From Gammaproteobacteria bacterium (GTDB lineage Bacteria; Pseudomonadota; Gammaproteobacteria; Eutrophobiales; Eutrophobiaceae): a stretch of DNA of 64,000 nucleotides. The notes under the pieces were generated by a model. That model did no database searches and was not told the DNA's origin. It saw only the letters and a list, made by a program, of their open reading frames with translations. The position numbers and the translations under genes were made by a program. The stretch is taken from NCBI GenBank assembly GCA_026710545.1, contig JAPOQU010000124.1, forward strand, positions 124,001 through 188,000, written 5' to 3'. Of this stretch, positions 59,246 to 64,000 are shown piece after piece (the stretch's first letter is position 1; every line of letters starts with the position of its first letter).

Positions 59246-60403
59246 ATGTTTTTTGATTTAACCGAAGAGCAGCGCCTGGTACAGGATACGGCCCGAAGAT
59301 TCGCCCTGGAGGATATCGCCCCCACACTCGAAGAAGAGGAAAAAAACCACGAATTCAAGCTCGAGCGCGTGGCAAAAATGGGCGAACTCGGCTTTTTTTC
59401 ATGTGTGCTGCCGGAGCAACTGGGCGGCAACGGGATGGGCTTCCTGGAATCCGTACTCATGGCTGAACAGGTTGGCCAGGTATCCGCTTCCTGGCGTTTG
59501 CCGTTCAACATGCAGAATCTCGGTGCGCCTTTATCGGTTGCCAGGTACGGTACGGACGAACAGAAAGAGAAGTATATTTCCGGCTGGATCGACGGCACGA
59601 AAATAGGTTTCTTCGCCATGACCGAGCCTGATACGGGCTCCGACGTTGCCAGCATGAAGACCCATGCCATCAACATGGGCGATCATTATGAACTGCACGG
59701 CAGTAAGATCTGGATTTCAAATGCCCACATAGGCGACGCCGGCTTGCTGTATGCCTATACGGACAGGGAAAAAGGCAACAAGGGGATCAGTTGCTTTATC
59801 ATCGAACCCAAGAACCTGGAAGGATGCAGCGCCCGGCCCATCGAGACCAAACTGGGATTGCACTGTTCCCCGACCGGTGAGTTTGTCTTTGAGGGCGCAC
59901 GCGTCCCCAAAGATGCGTTGCTCGGCGAGGTGAACAACGGCTTCAGGATGTGCATGTGGCAGTTGAACAATACCCGCATCGGTTGTGCCGCAGGCGCCCT
60001 GGGTGTGGCCGGCGGCGCCCTGCAGCTTGCCATCGACTACGCCAACGAGCGCCAACAGTTCGGCAAGCCCATATCCCGCCACCAGATGGTCCAGTCCCAG
60101 ATTGCAGACATGGTGCTGGAACACCAGGCTGCGCAGTTGCTGGTGTACAAGGCGGCCTGGCTGAAAGACCAGGGCAAACCCAACCAGTACGAGACTTCCG
60201 TGGCTAAACTTGCCGCATCCGAGGCGGCCGTGCATGCGGCAAACGAATGCATGAAGATATTCGGCTCATACGGTTACTCCACGGAATACCCGGCAGAGCG
60301 GTTCTACCGCGACGCCAAGTCGCTGCAGGTGGTGGAAGGGACATCCAATATACAGAAGGTAATCATCGCCGGAATGGCCTGCGGGCACACGCCCAATCGT
60401 TGA
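59246..60403 (+). CDS. Acyl-CoA dehydrogenase (candidate non-decarboxylating glutaryl-CoA dehydrogenase)
   Basis: FFAMTEPDTGSDVASMKTHAI, LGLHCSPTGEFVFEGARVPKDALLG, YANERQQFGKPISRHQMVQ, IFGSYGYSTEYPAERFYRDAKSLQVVEGTSNIQ. Confidence 0.93.
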   Translation: MFFDLTEEQRLVQDTARRFALEDIAPTLEEEEKNHEFKLERVAKMGELGFFSCVLPEQLGGNGMGFLESVLMAEQVGQVSASWRLPFNMQNLGAPLSVARYGTDEQKEKYISGWIDGTKIGFFAMTEPDTGSDVASMKTHAINMGDHYELHGSKIWISNAHIGDAGLLYAYTDREKGNKGISCFIIEPKNLEGCSARPIETKLGLHCSPTGEFVFEGARVPKDALLGEVNNGFRMCMWQLNNTRIGCAAGALGVAGGALQLAIDYANERQQFGKPISRHQMVQSQIADMVLEHQAAQLLVYKAAWLKDQGKPNQYETSVAKLAASEAAVHAANECMKIFGSYGYSTEYPAERFYRDAKSLQVVEGTSNIQKVIIAGMACGHTPNR

Positions 60404-60436
60404 TCAGGGTGCAGTTGGTTCGGTGTCGGATGCCTA

Positions 60437-60793
60437 TTATCCGGTACCGGACTCCTGCATGGCGCGAATATCCTCGGTATTCAGAAGCACTTCTCCGCCC
60501 TCTCCGACCTGGACCGATATGGTGCATACCGGCGTGCAGCCGTCATCACTCGCTGTACCATCAGTCAGATTGATCACAAGATTATGCAGCGGGCAGGTTA
60601 CCTTGTCGCCATGGACGATCCCCTGGCTGATTGGCCCCATACGATGCGGGCATCGATCTTCCAGTGCAAAAATTTTATTGTCTTCAGTACGGAAAACTGC
60701 AATTCTGCACCCGGGAGAGACGACGACACGCGAGCCTGCGGCCGGTATATCATCCACGTTTCCGATACTTGCCCAGCAATCATGGGAAATCAC
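60437..60793 (-). CDS. nirD: Nitrite reductase small subunit NirD, Rieske ligands retained
   Basis: IFALEDRCPHRMGPISQGIVHGDKVTCPLHNLVINLTDG; overlaps the nirB 3' end. Confidence 0.9.
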   Translation of the reverse strand: MISHDCWASIGNVDDIPAAGSRVVVSPGCRIAVFRTEDNKIFALEDRCPHRMGPISQGIVHGDKVTCPLHNLVINLTDGTASDDGCTPVCTISVQVGEGGEVLLNTEDIRAMQESGTG

Positions 60794-63234
60794 GCCAACT
60801 CCGGGGTTTCAAGTTCCTTGAGCGGAGCGAACTCATGTCGATCATGGCCTTTAACCCTCTCTTCCCAGGGGTCGATTTGATAGTATTCCTGTGAGTGGGC
60901 AAAGCGCGCATACAATGCCTTGCGGTTGGCCGCATCGTCCACAACCGCATCCTGGATCGAATCGACGCCGATGCGTTTCGCCCACTTGTAGATTCTTTCC
61001 AGGTAATGCCCCTGTTCCCGGTACAACTGGATTACGGCAGCCACCATTTCTATTGCATCATCGTCGTTATCCACATGGCCCAACAGTTGGGTCTCTCTCA
61101 CGTCCATACCGGCAGCGCCGGCAAAGTGGATGTCATACCCGGATTCCACGCACACAACACCTACGTCCTTACAAGTGGCCTCAGCACAGTTTCTGGGGCA
61201 TCCGGACACGGCCATTTTTACCTTTGCAGGCGTCCAGGACCCCCACAGGAATTTTTCCAGGCGGATACCCAGCTTCGTCGAATCCTGGGTGCCAAAACGG
61301 CACCATTCCTTGCCTACGCAGGTTTTTACCGTTCTAATGGCTTTGCCGTAGGCATGTCCTGAGACCAGGCCGACCTTGTTCAGGTCCGCCCAGACGGCAG
61401 GCAGGTCTTCTTTTTTCACGCCCAGCATATCGACGCGCTGGCCACCGGTTACCTTGACTGTTGGGATGTTGAATTTATCGACCACGTCCGCAATGGCCCG
61501 AAGTTCACCGGAAGACGTGACCCCTCCCCACATTCTCGGCACCACGGAATAGGTGCCGTCCTTCTGGATGTTGGCGTGGATCCGTTCATTAATGAATCGT
61601 GACTGGTTGTCGTCTACATATTCTCCCGGCCAGGAAGCCAACAGATAGTAGTTGAGAGCAGGCCTGCATTTGGCGCAACCACCGGAACTCTTCCATTCCA
61701 ATTTCTGCATAAGGTCCGGAATGGTCATTATATTGCGCGCGCTGATGAGCCGGCGTACGTCGGAATGGCCCAGGTCTGTGCACCCGCACAAGGGTTTAAC
61801 CTCTGCGGGCTGGTACGAATCACCGAGTCTCAGGAGCAGCAGTTGTTCCACCAGGCCGGTACATGTCCCGCATGAAGCGGATGCCTTGGTGCAAGCTCGC
61901 ACCCCCTCAAGTGTGGTCAGATTTTTCTCATCGATCGCCTGCTTTATCAGGCCTTTGGATACGCCGTTACATCCACAGATATCCGCATCATCCGGCAGGG
62001 ACGCAACGGCTGCCGTCGGATCCCGGGCCGCACCTTCCGCATAACCGGGGCCGAAGATCATGTAGTCGCGGATGCCGGAGATATCTGTCCTGTCCTTGAT
62101 CATCTGGAAGTACCAGCCCATGGAGGAGGTATCACCGTAGAGAACGGTGCCGACCAGATGATTGCCTTCGATGACGAGCCGTTTGTAGACACCCTGGTTC
62201 GGATCCCGCAGAACAATCTCCTCCCGGTTATCTCCGTCGGCAAAGTCACCGGCGGAATACAGATCAATCCCGGTCACCTTTAATTGCGCTGCAGTAATCC
62301 GCTTCTCAAAGTGTCGTTCCTCGTTTCCGAGTAACGTGGCAGCGGCAACGTTCGCCATCTCATAAAGCGGAGCAAGCAGCCCGTATACTTCTCCGTCGAA
62401 TTCAGCGCATTCTCCTATTGCGAGAATGTCCGGGTCGGACGTGCGCATGTGCTTATCGACTACGATCCCTCTATCCGTATGCAAACCGGCATTCTCGGCC
62501 AGCCAGACGCTGGGACGAATTCCCACGGCCATGATAACGATATCCGCCTGGATACTGCTGCCGTCCTTGAACAGCACACCCTTGACATGCTCATCACCGG
62601 TGATTGCTTTCGTATGCCTGCCCGTCAACACGCGGATGCCGAGCGACTCGATGGCGCGTTGTAACAGGTGGCCGGCTGTCTCATCCAGTTGGCGATCCAT
62701 AAGTGTAGGATTACGATGCACTACAGTCACTTCCATGCCCCGGTTGCGCAGCCCTGCAGCCGCCTCCAGACCGAGCAGTCCGCCGCCTATTACTACTGCC
62801 TGTCTCCTTGTTTCAGCCGCGGCCAGCATAGCCTTCACGTCATCCAGATCCCGGTAGGAAAGCACGCCTTCCTTGTCATGTCCCGGTACATCGAGGATGA
62901 CCGGCGATGACCCGGTTGCAATCAATAGCCTGTCATAAGGTTCCGCGATTCCATTGATGGCTTTAACGATTTTGGCTTCCCGATCAATTTCGGTAACCGG
63001 GCAACCGCGGTAGAGAATAAAGTCGTGTTTGAAATACCAGTCGTCCCCGTGAATGATGGTTTTCTCGAACTCTTCCTCGCCGGACAGGACCGGAGACAGC
63101 ATCACACGGTTATAACTTACGCGGGGTTCGGCATTGAAAATCGTGACGTTATAGGCATCAGGGTCCGTTTCATTCAGCTTTTCCAGGGCACGGCTGGGAG
63201 CCATTCCATTCCCTACAACGATTAGTTCTTTCAT
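60790..63234 (-). CDS. nirB: NAD(P)H nitrite reductase large subunit NirB
   Basis: VVGNGMAPSRALEKL; BFD-type CGCNGVSKGLIKQAIDEKNLTTLEGVRACTKASASCGTC; sirohaem/4Fe-4S AVSGCPRNCAEATCKDVGVV. Confidence 0.95.
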   Translation of the reverse strand: MKELIVVGNGMAPSRALEKLNETDPDAYNVTIFNAEPRVSYNRVMLSPVLSGEEEFEKTIIHGDDWYFKHDFILYRGCPVTEIDREAKIVKAINGIAEPYDRLLIATGSSPVILDVPGHDKEGVLSYRDLDDVKAMLAAAETRRQAVVIGGGLLGLEAAAGLRNRGMEVTVVHRNPTLMDRQLDETAGHLLQRAIESLGIRVLTGRHTKAITGDEHVKGVLFKDGSSIQADIVIMAVGIRPSVWLAENAGLHTDRGIVVDKHMRTSDPDILAIGECAEFDGEVYGLLAPLYEMANVAAATLLGNEERHFEKRITAAQLKVTGIDLYSAGDFADGDNREEIVLRDPNQGVYKRLVIEGNHLVGTVLYGDTSSMGWYFQMIKDRTDISGIRDYMIFGPGYAEGAARDPTAAVASLPDDADICGCNGVSKGLIKQAIDEKNLTTLEGVRACTKASASCGTCTGLVEQLLLLRLGDSYQPAEVKPLCGCTDLGHSDVRRLISARNIMTIPDLMQKLEWKSSGGCAKCRPALNYYLLASWPGEYVDDNQSRFINERIHANIQKDGTYSVVPRMWGGVTSSGELRAIADVVDKFNIPTVKVTGGQRVDMLGVKKEDLPAVWADLNKVGLVSGHAYGKAIRTVKTCVGKEWCRFGTQDSTKLGIRLEKFLWGSWTPAKVKMAVSGCPRNCAEATCKDVGVVCVESGYDIHFAGAAGMDVRETQLLGHVDNDDDAIEMVAAVIQLYREQGHYLERIYKWAKRIGVDSIQDAVVDDAANRKALYARFAHSQEYYQIDPWEERVKGHDRHEFAPLKELETPELA

Positions 63235-63400
63235 CGTGGATTCACTTAGTTACACCAAGCAGAAACACCATAAGTGTAACAAAAATGAATAGCTTTTTCC
63301 AGAAATACCGTAATTACAATCTGCTCAAGCATTCGGCTGCAGCACGCATGCGCCTGCGGCAGGTTGATCGGTGGCAGGCTGTGATAACATAAAGGTATAA

Positions 63401-64000
63401 ATGAGCACCCTGAAGGACAAACACGTGGTAATTACCGGCGGCGGCAGGGGTATAGGCGCGGCGATTGCAGATGAGATGAATCGGCTGGGCGCCAGGATTA
63501 CCCTGATGGGACGGGCGGAAGGAGCCTTGCATTCCAAGGCGAAACAACTGGATCGTTCATACTGTGTCCAGGTTGACGTAACTGATGACAAAGCCGTACA
63601 AGCAGGATTTGACGAAGCGGTAGCCGGGTTCGGTCCCGTTGATATCCTGGTGAACAATGCCGGAGCGGCTTTCAGCAGTCCGTTTGTTCGTGTCGACAGC
63701 AGGAACTGGGAGCAGGCAATAGCCGTCAATCTGAATGGTGTGTTTTACTGCAGCAGGCAGGCACTGGGCGGCATGCTGGAGGCCGATTGGGGCCGGATAG
63801 TCAATATCGCCAGCACTGCCGGGCTCACCGGCTATGCTTACGTTTCGGCGTATTGTGCAGCCAAGCACGGCGTCATCGGCCTGACCCGCTCGCTGGCGCT
63901 GGAACTGGCGGGGACCGGCATTACCGTCAATGCCATCTGTCCGGGTTATACCAATACCGACTTGATAACCGGGGCGATAACCACGATTATGGATAAAACC
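63401..64000 (+). CDS. SDR family oxidoreductase (partial, runs off the right edge)
   Basis: MSTLKDKHVVITGGGRGIGAAIADEMNRLGARITLMGR...NNAGAAFSSPF...STAGLTGYAYVSAYCAAKHGVIGLTRSLALELAGTGITVNAICPGYTNTDL; absent from the ORF track because it is open-ended. Confidence 0.92.
   Translation, partial: MSTLKDKHVVITGGGRGIGAAIADEMNRLGARITLMGRAEGALHSKAKQLDRSYCVQVDVTDDKAVQAGFDEAVAGFGPVDILVNNAGAAFSSPFVRVDSRNWEQAIAVNLNGVFYCSRQALGGMLEADWGRIVNIASTAGLTGYAYVSAYCAAKHGVIGLTRSLALELAGTGITVNAICPGYTNTDLITGAITTIMDKT

Overview
Gammaproteobacterial-looking chromosomal window with two parts. About 1-19.6 kb is conserved housekeeping: rne (partial), rluC, the rpoE-rseA-degP-lepA-lepB-rnc-era-recO-pdxJ block, nadB, ligA, smc, queF and dksA. 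About 19.6-64 kb is an unusually dense catabolic region. It holds a TTQ-type amine dehydrogenase pair, two Rieske oxygenase alpha subunits (only one with a beta), two LLM flavin monooxygenases, a three-subunit molybdenum hydroxylase, a Tat-exported BBE-type flavoprotein, a HyuA/HyuB pair with a fused zinc ribbon, and CoA-thioester genes: two ligases, a thiolase-like protein with DUF35 partner, an SDR and a salicylyl-/2-aminobenzoyl-CoA type monooxygenase-reductase fusion. These are followed by what reads as a complete Na+-pumping glutaconyl-CoA decarboxylase operon with an acyl-CoA dehydrogenase, then nirBD and a partial SDR. The best candidates for something undescribed are: (1) the Na+-translocating glutaconyl-CoA decarboxylase/acyl-CoA dehydrogenase operon in an oxygenase-rich context; (2) the orphan TTQ dehydrogenase with a lipoprotein heavy chain and no maturation genes in view; (3) a possible N-heterocycle/amide catabolic island; (4) a thiolase-fold/DUF35 pair lacking the canonical catalytic residues; (5) several palindromic repeat families whose arms contain the stop codons of neighbouring genes. 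No tRNA, rRNA, CRISPR array or transposase was recognised. All family calls are by eye from protein motifs; no searches were run.
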